Origin: Chloroflexota bacterium | GTDB taxonomy: Bacteria > Chloroflexota > Anaerolineae > Aggregatilineales > Phototrophicaceae | Reading direction: 5' to 3' | Assembly: GCA_026708115.1 (NCBI GenBank) | Contig: JAPOVL010000053.1 | Coordinates: 1 to 63,179, forward strand | Length of the DNA: 63,179 bases | Shown here: positions 1 to 8,947 of the stretch, one piece after another | How the letters are laid out: each line of letters starts with the position of its first letter | How positions within the stretch are numbered: the stretch's first letter is position 1 | Notes under the pieces: generated by a model | Seen by the model: only the letters and a program-made list of their open reading frames with translations | Database searches by the model: none | Told to the model about the DNA's origin: nothing | Program-made: the position numbers and the translations under genes

Positions 1-392
1 GTCCAGTTGCGGAGGCAACAATCTGTTTTCGGAGATTAGCGCCTCTTTTTGGACGATCTGGCTTCGTTTGAGCCGGGCGCCGGGTTTGGAAAGCAGCAGC
101 TCAGGCTGGGCGGCCCGGTGTGTTGCACCCTCGTACGATAGAGCAAGGCGGGGAGAAAGGGCGACTATATGGACGCAGTTTCGGCATAGAGCCGGGGGCT
201 AGCGGTCGGGGCAGCGAATCAGTTGACAAAGAGTGTCCGCCGGCTGGCTTCTACAGTTTTTGTGGTTGAGGGTGGGCGATGGGGGTTCGCCAATAATCTG
301 AAATACACCCGCGATTGGCCCGTCCAGCAACGAGTCCGCCCGGCCTGCGTATAAGTGTATAAGGTCCATAACACGAGCCAAGGAGACTTTGC
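1..392. other. Left-edge stretch without a recognised gene
   Basis: No convincing gene was found. One forward frame is open from base 2 to a TAG at 200-202 and could be the tail of a gene cut by the window edge, but its translation (Ser/Arg-rich, no motif) is not persuasive. A small inverted repeat lies at 6-19 (GTTGC, loop GGAG, GCAAC). The last 20 bases hold the ribosome binding site of the next gene. Confidence 0.4.
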
Positions 393-791
393 ATGTCGAA
401 AACACTGCAAGACGCCGACCGCGAAGCGCGCAAGCTGGTTGCCAACTGGACGACAGGCGCGGCGCTAACCGGATGGATACCCGGCAGCGCGTTTTTCCTC
501 ACCGCGGCGGACACCGCCATGATTCACCAAGTCGCCAGCGCCTACGGGGTGAGCGCTTTCGACATGAACAACCTGTTGTCCGTGCTGGGTGGCGCGGTCG
601 CCAGCGCGATCGCCGGCGGTGTTATCACCGAAGTTGTCGGTATTATCCCGCTAGTGGGCTGGGCGGTGAAGAGCGCGGCGATGGCTGCCAAAGCCAAAGT
701 GATCGGCGACGAAGTGATTCGCTATTTCCGTGAACGATCCGAGCTTCCCGATAACAAAGTCGTCATTGATGTAGAAATCGACGACGACTAG
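393..791 (+). CDS. DUF697-like small membrane-associated protein
   Basis: A 132-residue protein with an N-terminal amphipathic stretch, a predicted membrane-embedding segment near residues 58-85 (Gly/Ala/Val-rich, ending in IIPLVGW) and an acidic tail. The order of a hydrophobic segment, a central QVASAYGV-like helix, an IPxxGW turn and a final helix ending in IRYF resembles the DUF697/YcjF family, which is often tied to small GTPases. No GTPase gene is adjacent. The start is well supported: AAGGAG at 380-385 lies 7 bases before the ATG. It is followed by about 100 bp without a gene and probably stands alone. The family match is from pattern only and the function is unknown. Confidence 0.6.
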   Translation: MSKTLQDADREARKLVANWTTGAALTGWIPGSAFFLTAADTAMIHQVASAYGVSAFDMNNLLSVLGGAVASAIAGGVITEVVGIIPLVGWAVKSAAMAAKAKVIGDEVIRYFRERSELPDNKVVIDVEIDDD

Positions 792-893
792 ATGAGACCT
801 GTACTAAACCCGAGTATGACTGCGGTGACCTTGATATCCTGGATGCCCAAGAGACGGAAACCGAACATGCAATCATTTGCCTGACCATCGGTC

Positions 894-1226
894 ATGGGGT
901 ATGATTCGCAACGATTCATTTACGCATTTGACGAGGCAACCATGAGCAACTCAATGCGGCAGCAGGTGCTGACCCTGTATCTGTCTAATTCCGCCTTGGA
1001 CAGCCGCGTTGTCGGCTGGGCGATCTATGACGGCACTGGCCAGAACCGCTTCACCACCGGGGACAACAACGAAGCGCCCTATGAAACCGGCTTGGACGCG
1101 CTGCTGGACGGCTGGCGGCTCATCCAGCATCCCATTCTTATCCCGCCTTATCCCGGCGAGGAATACAGCACTTCTTTCATGAAATATGGATTCGTATTTG
1201 AGAAACTGGAGGGCTTGGAAGCATGA
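894..1226 (+). CDS. Small hypothetical protein coupled to the downstream dioxygenase
   Basis: About 110 residues, not recognised. It is a soluble alpha/beta-looking sequence with many aromatic residues and no membrane segment or cysteine motif. Its stop codon overlaps the start of the next gene by 4 bases (ATGA at 1223-1226), so the two are very likely translated as one unit. An internal ATG at 942 (MSNSMRQQ) has GAGG five bases upstream and may be the real start, which would give 94 residues. The N-terminal part upstream of 942 is therefore doubtful. The role is unknown; by coupling it could be a partner or small subunit of the dioxygenase-type enzyme. Confidence 0.55.
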   Translation: MGYDSQRFIYAFDEATMSNSMRQQVLTLYLSNSALDSRVVGWAIYDGTGQNRFTTGDNNEAPYETGLDALLDGWRLIQHPILIPPYPGEEYSTSFMKYGFVFEKLEGLEA

Positions 1227-2068
1227 TCGACAAGGCTTATTTGCTCAATTCGAAACAGATGGCGGAGTTTGTGGCGCGCGGTTTCCTGCGCTTTGACGAG
1301 ATGGTGCCGGACGAGATCAATCGGGAAGTGATGACGGCTATCGACACGCATAAGATCAAAGGGCACCCGGCAGGCACGCCCTTGTCGCAATGCTATCGCG
1401 GCACAGCTATCCGCAAGCTGCTGGACCTGCCGCAGGTCCAGGGGCTGATTCAGAGCCTGGTCGGCGAAGATCCGCTCTTCGACCACGACGCCATTCATGT
1501 GCGCGAGCCCAATGAGGGCAAGGCGCAAGGCCTGCATGCCGATTCAATCATCGACTGCCGCGCGCATTTCGATATCCAGCTAATGTACTTCCCGCACGAT
1601 GTGCCGCTGGAAATGGGCGGCACGCTGCTGCTGCCCGGCAGTCACTTTCGCCGCGTCAACGAGATGGATGTCGCCGCCTATCAGAATATGCGCGGCCAGA
1701 TTCCCATGGTCTGCAAAGCTGGTTCCATCCTGGCGCTGCATCACGGCATCTGGCACTGCGGCCGCCAGAACCAGACGAACTGCCGCCGCTACATGTTCAA
1801 GCTGCGCCTGAACCCGGTCGTGCGCCAACTGCGCTTGTGGAACACCGACGACCTGGACGAACAGTACCGCGCCCCCAAAGAGATCCACAGCGGCTTTCCC
1901 CAGGGCGACGACGTGCAAGGCATCCTGTCGCGGCGCGAACCCTGGTTCGAGGACGCGTCAGGACGGCTGGAGATTGTCAATCGCATCAAGCTCTGGCGCT
2001 TCTTGACCGGGGACGAGGCCTTTGATGTGCATTACTGGCTGACGCGCCTGGAGAACATGCCGGCATGA
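1223..2068 (+). CDS. Phytanoyl-CoA dioxygenase (PhyH) family Fe(II)/2-oxoglutarate oxygenase
   Basis: A 281-residue cytosolic enzyme of the PhyH family, whose members hydroxylate small molecules or lipids using Fe(II), 2-oxoglutarate and oxygen. The iron triad is visible: His105 and Asp107 in HAD, and His178 in WHCGRQN. Arg188/189 fits the 2-oxoglutarate-binding arginine that follows. The typical GGTLLLPGSH strand is at about 132-141. Length and motif spacing match the family. The start is fixed by the ATGA overlap with the preceding small gene. The substrate cannot be read from the sequence; bacterial PhyH enzymes act on ectoine, mitomycin-type metabolites and various acids. Confidence 0.85.
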   Translation: MIDKAYLLNSKQMAEFVARGFLRFDEMVPDEINREVMTAIDTHKIKGHPAGTPLSQCYRGTAIRKLLDLPQVQGLIQSLVGEDPLFDHDAIHVREPNEGKAQGLHADSIIDCRAHFDIQLMYFPHDVPLEMGGTLLLPGSHFRRVNEMDVAAYQNMRGQIPMVCKAGSILALHHGIWHCGRQNQTNCRRYMFKLRLNPVVRQLRLWNTDDLDEQYRAPKEIHSGFPQGDDVQGILSRREPWFEDASGRLEIVNRIKLWRFLTGDEAFDVHYWLTRLENMPA

Positions 2069-2110
2069 TGCGCAGGTCCCCGTTCTGTCCCGACCCATCG
2101 ACATAGATCG

Positions 2111-4033
2111 ATGGGCAATTTCACAATGAAATGGCCCAATGTCTTCCATATCTCGCTAAATTTCGGTCATTATGCTTGGGTAATACCTGTGATTCTTATC
2201 GTCTCGGCATTGTCCTTCCACCAGATGGATCGGGTAACGCCGAGTCGCGATGAGTTCGACTCCCTCATTTTTGCAAACGGAATCGGTTTCAATCCCTATT
2301 CACCGTCGCAGACCGTTCATACTATCCTGACTTACGCGCCAGACCACGCGCCTGGCTATTTCTTGATCTTGAACATCTGGGGCAGAATCACCAGTTTCGA
2401 TGTGGCGATCGCGCGATTGTTGACGATTTTCGCAGGCTTAATTACACTCGCAATAAGCTATCGCCTCGGCAACGATTTTGTAGGGCCCCCTGCGGGTTTG
2501 ATCGCGGTTGCCATCGTCGCGAGCAACGCCTTTTTCAACCACTACTATGCTCATATACGCATGTACCCGATGTCTGCCTTGGCTTCGGGGATCATCTTAT
2601 GGATTTATCTGCGCATCATGTATCAATGTAGACAGGTGCGATCGGGCGATTATTTGGCATTATTCGCGTCAGTTTTTGTCCTTTGCAACCTTCATTTTTT
2701 CAATAGCGTATTCCTTGCTGTGCTTGGGGTCTTCCATCTGCTCTTCGCTCCAAAGAATCGACGTTGGACGCTGGTATCGTTTGCCGTAATTGTCGCGGTG
2801 CTTTTATTCATTCCCTATCCCTTAGCCGCTGCTGATGGCTTAATGTCAACTGTGGAGGTGAAGAAACCAGACGCTATCGGCATGACCCGCGCCATCCGAG
2901 CCTGGCAGGATACGGTTACCAACCACGAGCCGTTATTGCTATTGATCGCGATTGGCGGCTTGGCGGTGGGCGCATTGAGCAAGCGAGTGATAATACGACC
3001 ATGGCTCGTTATGCCCTTCATTTTCGTCGTCTGCCTGGCATTGTTGTCTCATTACACGACCTTCATTGCTGATTTCACCATGCGCTATCATCTTGCTAAC
3101 TGGTTACCCTGTGTGCTCTTCTTCACAACAGGCTTTTATGGATTGTATCGCTTTCACAAGTATTTGCTGATACTCGTGATTCTGTGGATCTTGGCGGGTC
3201 ATCATATGCAAACGCATGTCTCTTGGTGGTCCCGGCTAAATCTGCGCTCGCTGACGTATTCACAGCCTCCAACCCAGATTATCTCTCGACTTGCCCAAAG
3301 AGCCGATCCATCGCCAACCGTTCTGTTCTCTACCGATGATTACTTTTATGAATCATTCTTGACCAGTCCGGGCTTCAACAAACTGCTGGCTCAACTCGGT
3401 CATACGCCGGCCGAGTACTTTTTTGGCAGACATGGCATCCAGGTTGGGATTGTCAACGACTCGAATCGCGCAGCCGATCGCTTCGCTATCACGTCGCCTT
3501 CAATCTGGGTGGTCGCGCATGCGGACAAACTGTCTGCCGATCGACTTGCTTATTTCGATAGCTATATGTACGAGCTCAATTACGAAAACTGTCAAGTCAT
3601 GCCTATAGGCGAGCACGCGACGATCATCAAGTATTATTGGCAGCGCCTGGGATGTCTGGCGCCCATAGTTCAGCAGCGTTTTCGCAGCGATCTCGTCAAT
3701 TATGATTTCATTGGCGGGGGGCTGAACGCCAATCAATCGGCAGTGTTGATCAATGACCGCTGGACGGGTAGAACGGATCAGTCGCTCAATGACTACGCTT
3801 TGTCTTATCAACTCATTTCAACTGACGGGAACAATGTTTCTCAACTCGATCTTCCACTCGTCCACGAGAATGAATTGCGCCAGTTCTCGCTTAACATTGC
3901 TAATGTCCCGCCTGGCGGATACCAACTCATGACAATACTCTACCACTCTGAAACTGGCGAAAAGCAGGCTTGGCTCAACAACACTAATGAAATTGCCGAC
4001 ATGCTACTGCTTATGGAGCTTGTCCTGCATTAG
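2111..4033 (+). CDS. GT-C fold glycosyltransferase (family 39 / PMT_2-like)
   Basis: A 640-residue integral membrane protein with about ten predicted membrane helices over residues 20-390 and a soluble C-terminal part. Asp47-Glu48 in the first extracytoplasmic loop (SRDEFD) and the following HAPGYF segment match the acidic catalytic motif and loop of ArnT/PMT-type enzymes, which move a sugar from a polyprenyl phosphate to a protein or glycan on the outer face of the membrane. The start is uncertain: ATG 2111 has no clear ribosome site, and ATG 2126 is also possible. Codon use looks AT-richer than in the flanking genes, as is common for glycan genes acquired by transfer. The acceptor is unknown. 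Confidence 0.8.
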   Translation: MGNFTMKWPNVFHISLNFGHYAWVIPVILIVSALSFHQMDRVTPSRDEFDSLIFANGIGFNPYSPSQTVHTILTYAPDHAPGYFLILNIWGRITSFDVAIARLLTIFAGLITLAISYRLGNDFVGPPAGLIAVAIVASNAFFNHYYAHIRMYPMSALASGIILWIYLRIMYQCRQVRSGDYLALFASVFVLCNLHFFNSVFLAVLGVFHLLFAPKNRRWTLVSFAVIVAVLLFIPYPLAAADGLMSTVEVKKPDAIGMTRAIRAWQDTVTNHEPLLLLIAIGGLAVGALSKRVIIRPWLVMPFIFVVCLALLSHYTTFIADFTMRYHLANWLPCVLFFTTGFYGLYRFHKYLLILVILWILAGHHMQTHVSWWSRLNLRSLTYSQPPTQIISRLAQRADPSPTVLFSTDDYFYESFLTSPGFNKLLAQLGHTPAEYFFGRHGIQVGIVNDSNRAADRFAITSPSIWVVAHADKLSADRLAYFDSYMYELNYENCQVMPIGEHATIIKYYWQRLGCLAPIVQQRFRSDLVNYDFIGGGLNANQSAVLINDRWTGRTDQSLNDYALSYQLISTDGNNVSQLDLPLVHENELRQFSLNIANVPPGGYQLMTILYHSETGEKQAWLNNTNEIADMLLLMELVLH

Positions 4034-4193
4034 GAAAACAAGAACAATTGTCATAGCGGTCACGCGTTCAAGACAGATCAATACAGCATATGGCACAATG
4101 CGTCTGTCGACGCCCCGCCTTCAGCATCAACATCGCCGCGTCAACTCGCCAAACTCACCCTAGCGTCTCGGCGAGAATGCGCTAGGATAAACA

Positions 4194-4226
4194 GCCGATT
4201 TCCGCAAGATCGGCGCTTTAGCGCCG
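4194..4226 (+). promoter_or_regulatory. rpsD leader with two mutually exclusive hairpins
   Basis: Two stems share bases 4211-4214. Stem 1 pairs GCCGAT (4194-4199) with ATCGGC (4209-4214). Stem 2 pairs CGGCGCT (4211-4217) with AGCGCCG (4220-4226). They cannot form together. They lie 50-80 bases before the rpsD start, where S4-binding leaders occur in other bacteria. The pairing is seen in the sequence; S4 autoregulation is inference. Confidence 0.4.
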
Positions 4227-4276
4227 CATTGAGTTGGGCGCGTCCCGCCCGCTGTGAAACGAGGAAACTGTCAAGC

Positions 4277-4903
4277 ATGGCTTCATATCACGGACCAAAA
4301 GCGAAACCACAGCGCCGCTTTGGCGAACTGCTGGTGCCCCGCCCGAAGTATTCCAAAATCCTGGAAGAACGCGCCTACCCTCCTGGCGAGCACGGACGCG
4401 AGAAATCCTTCCGCTCGGGACGGCGCAGCAACTACGCCCTCCAGTTGGACGAAAAACAGAAGCTGGCATTCATCTACAACGTGCGTGAACGCCAAATGCG
4501 CAATTATTACAAAAAAGCCGCTTTGATGTCGGGACCGACCGGGGTCAACCTCTTGAGCTTGCTGGAACGGCGTCTGGACAACGTGGTCTACAAGTCAGGT
4601 CTGGGCGCAACTATATGGGCGGCGCGGCAAATTGTCGGTCACGGTCATATCATGGTTAATGGCCGGCGCGTGAACCTGCCTTCCTATCAGGTCAAGCCCG
4701 GGGACGTCGTGGAAGTCAGCGACAAGATGAAGAAGAACGTGCACATTCAGGAATGGGTGCAGCAAGCGGCTTACTTCCCGCCCTATTTGGTCGTGGAAAA
4801 GGACAACTATCGCGTTACGCTGGACCGGCTGCCGGAAGAAGGCGAAGTGCAGACGCCGGTCGATATCCAGCAAGTCGTGGAGTTCTACAACCGCTTGACC
4901 TGA
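4277..4903 (+). CDS. rpsD: 30S ribosomal protein S4
   Basis: A 208-residue primary rRNA-binding protein that nucleates assembly of the small subunit body and helps maintain translational accuracy. The N-terminal S4 domain (SYHGPKAKPQRRFGE, then RSGRRSNYALQLDEKQK) is followed by the S4 RNA-binding fold at about 97-160 (LERRLDNVVYK, then GHGHIMVNGRRVNLPSYQVKPGD). Zinc-binding cysteines are absent, as in the C-minus form. ATG 4277 was chosen over 4229 because GAGGAA lies about 10 bases upstream and the N-terminus then matches the family. The gene stands alone, away from the rpsM-rpsK-rpoA cluster, as in Bacillus, where S4 represses its own leader. Confidence 0.97.
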   Translation: MASYHGPKAKPQRRFGELLVPRPKYSKILEERAYPPGEHGREKSFRSGRRSNYALQLDEKQKLAFIYNVRERQMRNYYKKAALMSGPTGVNLLSLLERRLDNVVYKSGLGATIWAARQIVGHGHIMVNGRRVNLPSYQVKPGDVVEVSDKMKKNVHIQEWVQQAAYFPPYLVVEKDNYRVTLDRLPEEGEVQTPVDIQQVVEFYNRLT

Positions 4904-4931
4904 ACAATCTCAAGATTCAAGCAATTGACAC

Positions 4932-4960
4932 AAGCGGGACGCTTAGGCCTCCCGCTTTTG
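4932..4960 (+). terminator. Rho-independent terminator after rpsD
   Basis: A perfect 8-bp stem, AAGCGGGA (4932-4939) with TCCCGCTT (4950-4957), has a 10-base loop and is followed by TTGATTT. It lies between rpsD and the convergent nucleotidyltransferase gene. There is no T-tract on the minus strand, so it should act mainly on rpsD transcripts. Confidence 0.75.
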
Positions 4961-4962
4961 AT

Positions 4963-5439
4963 TTAGGGCAGATTGCGAATGCGCCGAATCAGTTCGCTGG
5001 TGCTGTGACCTGGCAGGTATGCGATCAACTCGACCCTGCCGCCGTAGGCTTCCACTGTCGGCCGCTCCGGCAAGTCCTTACGCGCATAGTCGCCGCCTTT
5101 GACGTAGATCTCCGGCTGCAAAGCGCGCAGCAATCCGTCCGCCCGGTCTTCTTCGAAAAAGATCACGGCATCGACCGGATCCAGCGCCGCCAGCAAGCGG
5201 GCGCGCTCCCCCGCCGGCACGATCGGCCGTCCCCGCCCTTTCAAGCGCGCCGAAGAGGCGTCCCCATTGAGCCCGAGGAAGAGCGCGTCGCCCAGGGCGC
5301 GCGCCTGTTCCAGGTAGTCGAGATGACCCACGTGCAGCAAGTCGAAATGCCCGTTGGTGAAGACCAGCGTCTGTCCGTCGCGTTTCAACTGCTCGCGCAG
5401 CGTCCGCGCCTCATCCAGCGTGAGCAGCTCTCCCATCAA
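4963..5439 (-). CDS. rfaE2: D-glycero-beta-D-manno-heptose 1-phosphate adenylyltransferase (RfaE2-type)
   Basis: A 158-residue cytidylyltransferase-fold enzyme. The nucleotide-binding HxGH motif is present in FDLLHVGHLDYL (residues about 32-43), and the VKGGDY and GHSTSELIRRIR motifs typical of the C-terminal half of HldE/RfaE follow. Family members form ADP-heptose from heptose-1-phosphate and ATP. Here the protein is the free-standing C-terminal domain without the sugar-kinase half, as in many non-enterobacteria. It sits 7 bases after the DUF3052 gene on the same strand, so they probably share a transcript. A GT9 heptosyltransferase-like gene lies at 10442. FAD synthetase-like or glycerol-phosphate cytidylyltransferase activity is less likely given VKGGDY. 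Confidence 0.85.
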   Translation of the reverse strand: MMGELLTLDEARTLREQLKRDGQTLVFTNGHFDLLHVGHLDYLEQARALGDALFLGLNGDASSARLKGRGRPIVPAGERARLLAALDPVDAVIFFEEDRADGLLRALQPEIYVKGGDYARKDLPERPTVEAYGGRVELIAYLPGHSTSELIRRIRNLP

Positions 5440-5446
5440 TGCGCCC

Positions 5447-5857
5447 TCAACGATCCCGCCGCCGATACACCAATTTTAGCCCCGACCACTGCGCATCAAT
5501 CGCCGCGACCTTGACATCGACCAAGCCGCCCGCCAAGGCAATATCGCGAACGACGTCTTCTGTGATATCGGTCGGCATCCTGGCCGCTTTCTTGTACCAG
5601 GAAATCCAGATCATGCCGTCTTTGTGTATCGCCGCTTTCAACGCGGGCAAGGCCGCTTCATAGTCGGCGCGTTCGACATAAAAGGCCTGCAGGAAATCAT
5701 AGTCCGAGCCGCAAAGCGCCTCGTCGATGGCAATGCCGGCGGGCAATTCGCCCAGCAATTCGCGGTAATGCGCAGGCGCGCCCAGCAGCGCTATGCGATA
5801 GCCGGCTTTGATACCCAGTTTCTTTTGCAGCGGCCTGCCGGAATAACCTGCTGTCAT
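5447..5857 (-). CDS. DUF3052 family protein
   Basis: About 136 residues. It begins MTAGYSGRPLQKKLGI, the signature N-terminus of DUF3052, and ends with KLVYRRRDR. The fold suggests a small Rossmann-like domain (GYRIALLGAP, then a late SGLKLVYR strand). Family function is unknown, although DUF3052 proteins are widespread in Actinobacteria and Chloroflexota. ATG 5857 was preferred over the GTG five codons upstream because GGAG lies 9 bases before it and the family starts there. It lies 42 bases downstream of pepF and 7 bases upstream of the adenylyltransferase in one transcription direction. Confidence 0.8.
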   Translation of the reverse strand: MTAGYSGRPLQKKLGIKAGYRIALLGAPAHYRELLGELPAGIAIDEALCGSDYDFLQAFYVERADYEAALPALKAAIHKDGMIWISWYKKAARMPTDITEDVVRDIALAGGLVDVKVAAIDAQWSGLKLVYRRRDR

Positions 5858-5899
5858 CTCTCGATACTCCACCAGTTCAGGAATGCCCGGGTCGCGCCC

Positions 5900-7723
5900 T
5901 CAAGCGAATCTGTCGGGATACAATTCCCGCGCCAGCGCTCCGGCTCGATCAATCCAGCCTTCGATCACATCAATGCCTTTTTGCCAAAAGCCGGGATCAT
6001 TGATATCGACGCCGATTTTGGCCAGCAGCTTGTCCGGATAATCGGAATCGCCCGCGGCAAGCAAATCAAGGTACTTCGGCACGAAGGATTCGCCCTCGTC
6101 CTGGTACATCCGATACAGCGCCAATACCAGCAATTCGCCGAAGGAATAGGCATAAACATAACCCGGAGTATGCAAGAAGTGCGGCACATAGCTCCACCAC
6201 AGCCCGTATTCCTCGGTGATGGTGACGCTGTCACCGAACATATCGCGCTGTGTTTCCAGCCACAATTCACTCAGCCGCTCGCTGGTTAACTCGCCCTCGG
6301 AGCGGCGGGCGCGGTGCATCTTGTCCTCGAATCGGTTCATTGATATCTGGCGGAACACCGTAGCGAAGGTATCTTCAATCTTGCCCACCAGCATCGAAAG
6401 CCGCACCTCTTTGTCCGTTTCCGCCGCCATCAGATCCTGGAAAACCAGCATCTCAGCGAAGGTGGAGGCCATCTCGGCCGTGGTCAGCGGCGTATACAAG
6501 GCGAAGAGACCGTGTTTCCTCCCCGACAGCGCCATATGGATGCCGTGACCCAATTCGTGCGCCAAAGTCGTGACATCGCGCGCGCTGCCAAGATAGTTGA
6601 GAAAGACATAAGGAGCGGCGCTGGCAACGGTCGGGGCGGCAAAGGCGCCGCCGCGCTTGCCAGCGCTGACCGGCGCGTGGATCCGACTCTCATCGAAGAA
6701 CTCCTGAGCAATCTCTTTCATCTGACAGTTGAATTGCTCAAATGCCTTCAAGACAATCGCTTGCGCCTCCGACCATGGGTAGAAGGCATCGCTTTCCTTC
6801 AGATTGAGCGGCGCGTAGCGGTCGTAATCATAGAGTTCCTCATAGCCCAGCAAAGCCCGCTTGAGTTCGTAGTGCCTTGCCACCAGCGCGTAGTTGCCGG
6901 TCACGCTTTGGATCAGCGCCTCGACCACCGTGTCCTCGGCTTTGTTGCTCAAGTTCCGTGAGGAAACCCAACTGGCATAGCCGCGACGCTTGTCGCTGTT
7001 CGCCTTGTCCAGCGCCAGCGTATTGAAAATGAAGGTCAACTCCATCGAGCGTTCGTCGAGCTTGTCGGTCACTTTGCGCCAGGCCATCTCGCGCAGGTCG
7101 CGGTCCGTGTCATACAGTTTATTCAGGACGAAGGACATATTGACCTCGTCGCCCATCCAGTCGAAGCTGAATCCGCTGGTCAACTGGGTGAAAAAGCGCG
7201 CCCAGGCGCTGCTGCCCGTCACCCCCTTTTCAATGATGATCTGCTCTTCCGGCTCGGTCAGCCGGTAAGGCTTGTAGCGCCGTTCCGCTTCCAGGAAGTA
7301 GCGATACTTCGCCACTTTCGGGTCATCCAGAATCGCTTGAGCGCGGCCGTCGTCCAGCGCGTTCCATTCCAAATCAAAAAAGACCAGGATCTGACTGAGG
7401 GCGGCGTGCAGGTCTTGTATCTTGGCCACAAATGCCTGATAGCCCGCGTCGCCGGTATCGGTGGAAAAGTTCAAAAAGGCGTATGATTCCAGCCGTCCGC
7501 TCAAGTCGTAAATGCTTTCCATGGCTTCATAGGCTTCGACAAAATCATCAGCGCTCATCTTGTCGACATTGCCGCGATAGCGTTCCTGGAACGCTTGCGC
7601 CAGCGCATTGACAGTCGCGATATCGGCTTCAAGCCCGGGGTCGTCCATACTCTCATAGAAGACGGACAAATCCCAAATGACATCTTCGGCGCCCGTGGGA
7701 CGTTCGGCTACTGCATCGGTCAT
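5900..7723 (-). CDS. pepF: Oligoendopeptidase F-type M3 metallopeptidase
   Basis: A 607-residue cytosolic zinc endopeptidase of family M3B that cuts short peptides of about 7-17 residues. The zinc motif HELGH is at residues 389-393 (His389, catalytic Glu390, His393), and Glu417 in TAEMASTFAE is the expected third ligand. The all-helical N-terminal M3 domain (residues about 15-200) and the C-terminal GYVYAYSFGEL segment are as expected, and the length is typical of PepF (about 600). No signal peptide is seen. It is the first gene of a minus-strand set with DUF3052 and the adenylyltransferase; the functional link among the three is not obvious. Confidence 0.95.
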   Translation of the reverse strand: MTDAVAERPTGAEDVIWDLSVFYESMDDPGLEADIATVNALAQAFQERYRGNVDKMSADDFVEAYEAMESIYDLSGRLESYAFLNFSTDTGDAGYQAFVAKIQDLHAALSQILVFFDLEWNALDDGRAQAILDDPKVAKYRYFLEAERRYKPYRLTEPEEQIIIEKGVTGSSAWARFFTQLTSGFSFDWMGDEVNMSFVLNKLYDTDRDLREMAWRKVTDKLDERSMELTFIFNTLALDKANSDKRRGYASWVSSRNLSNKAEDTVVEALIQSVTGNYALVARHYELKRALLGYEELYDYDRYAPLNLKESDAFYPWSEAQAIVLKAFEQFNCQMKEIAQEFFDESRIHAPVSAGKRGGAFAAPTVASAAPYVFLNYLGSARDVTTLAHELGHGIHMALSGRKHGLFALYTPLTTAEMASTFAEMLVFQDLMAAETDKEVRLSMLVGKIEDTFATVFRQISMNRFEDKMHRARRSEGELTSERLSELWLETQRDMFGDSVTITEEYGLWWSYVPHFLHTPGYVYAYSFGELLVLALYRMYQDEGESFVPKYLDLLAAGDSDYPDKLLAKIGVDINDPGFWQKGIDVIEGWIDRAGALARELYPDRFA

Positions 7724-7891
7724 CTCAAACTCTTTCGTCCTTGGTCAAACACAATAAAAACGCGGCTATCGTAGCAGATGCCGCCCTAAGATGACACACC
7801 GATTCGCTGCCAAAAGGTGGCTGCCAGGCCAGAAAGCGGGACCGTGCAAAGCACCGCCCCGCAACCGATTTCAAGCCGCTGGGGGCATTCG

Positions 7892-8947
7892 TTAGCGCTG
7901 GCCTTCTCGCTCGGGCACGGCGAAGATCATGCGCCCGGTGGGGCGATTGATCAGTTTGGTAACCTCGACGCCGACATTGCGGTCCATATACTTCTGGCCC
8001 GATTCCACCACCACCATGGTGCCATCGTCCAGATAGCCAATGCCCTGATTGGGATCGCGACCTTCTTGAATGATGCGGATGGCGAAGGTCTCGCCGGGGA
8101 TATAGACCGAGCGCACCGCATTGGCCAGCGCATTGATGTTCAGCACGTCGACCCCTTGGGCGTCGGCAACCTGGTTCAGATTAAAGTCGTTCGTCACCAG
8201 AGAGGCGCCAAGCTGAATCGAAAGCGCCACCAGCTTGGCGTCGACTTCGCCGAATTCTTCCGGATCGTCATCAATGATCTTGACCGGCAAGTTGTTGTTG
8301 CGCTGCAATTCGTTCAGTTTTGCCAGGCCGCGTCGTCCGCGGTTGCGCCGCAAAGAATCTGCCGAATCGGCCACACGGTGCAATTCGCTCAGCACAAAAC
8401 GCGGAATGATCAAGGTACCGCCGATGAAACCCGTTTCCGCGATCTCTACAATGCGACCGTCTATCAGCACGCTGGTATCCAGCAGCAACTGCCGGGAGGA
8501 AATGGGATGGATGCGGCGCTGCCGGCCGATAACCCGCTCGCTGATAATATCAAGCAGCTCCCCCGAGCGCATGCGGAATATGCGCATGCCCAACAAGCCG
8601 CAAACGATAGAAACAAGCGCAGGCAGCGTCCTGCCAAAAGGACCGCCCAAGAGCGAAAGCGGGAAGGCCAGCATCAGCGCCAGCAGAAGACCCGTCAGTG
8701 CGCCCGCGATCGCCAGCACAAGCTTCGGCGCCGACATTTCGGCGATCGCCCCTTGCAAGCGTCTCCAGGGATAAACCGTAAGCCAGGGCGCGCCCAGCAA
8801 TCCCACCAGCGCGCCCAGCGCCATAAAGACCAACGATGCTTCATTCCTTGTCAAGTTTATGAATTCAGCGAGCTCAGCGCCGATGCGCAAACCGATGGTT
8901 GCAAAGAGAACCAGTCCCAAAAAACGAACAAAAAGAAGCGCTTTCAT
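7892..8947 (-). CDS. YacL-type membrane PIN/TRAM domain protein
   Basis: A 351-residue protein with four predicted N-terminal membrane helices (about 5-22, 38-58, 73-100, 105-122), a PIN nuclease domain (about 153-275) and a TRAM RNA-binding domain (about 281-345). The PIN acidic residues are intact: Asp157 (LLDTSVLIDG), Glu188 (LSELH), Asp236 (EVDAKL) and Asp254 (TNDFNL). The architecture matches Bacillus YacL, a presumed membrane-bound RNase. ATG 8947 was chosen because AGGAGA lies 8-9 bases upstream and the helix-rich N-terminus begins there; the 29 residues before it lack family character. The substrate RNA is unknown. Confidence 0.92.
   Translation of the reverse strand: MKALLFVRFLGLVLFATIGLRIGAELAEFINLTRNEASLVFMALGALVGLLGAPWLTVYPWRRLQGAIAEMSAPKLVLAIAGALTGLLLALMLAFPLSLLGGPFGRTLPALVSIVCGLLGMRIFRMRSGELLDIISERVIGRQRRIHPISSRQLLLDTSVLIDGRIVEIAETGFIGGTLIIPRFVLSELHRVADSADSLRRNRGRRGLAKLNELQRNNNLPVKIIDDDPEEFGEVDAKLVALSIQLGASLVTNDFNLNQVADAQGVDVLNINALANAVRSVYIPGETFAIRIIQEGRDPNQGIGYLDDGTMVVVESGQKYMDRNVGVEVTKLINRPTGRMIFAVPEREGQR

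Noticed and set aside
60..150. Possible SRP RNA (GGAA loop with AGCAGC nearby)
   Set aside because: The 5' GTCAGG side of the conserved helix and a closing stem are missing, so the resemblance is superficial.
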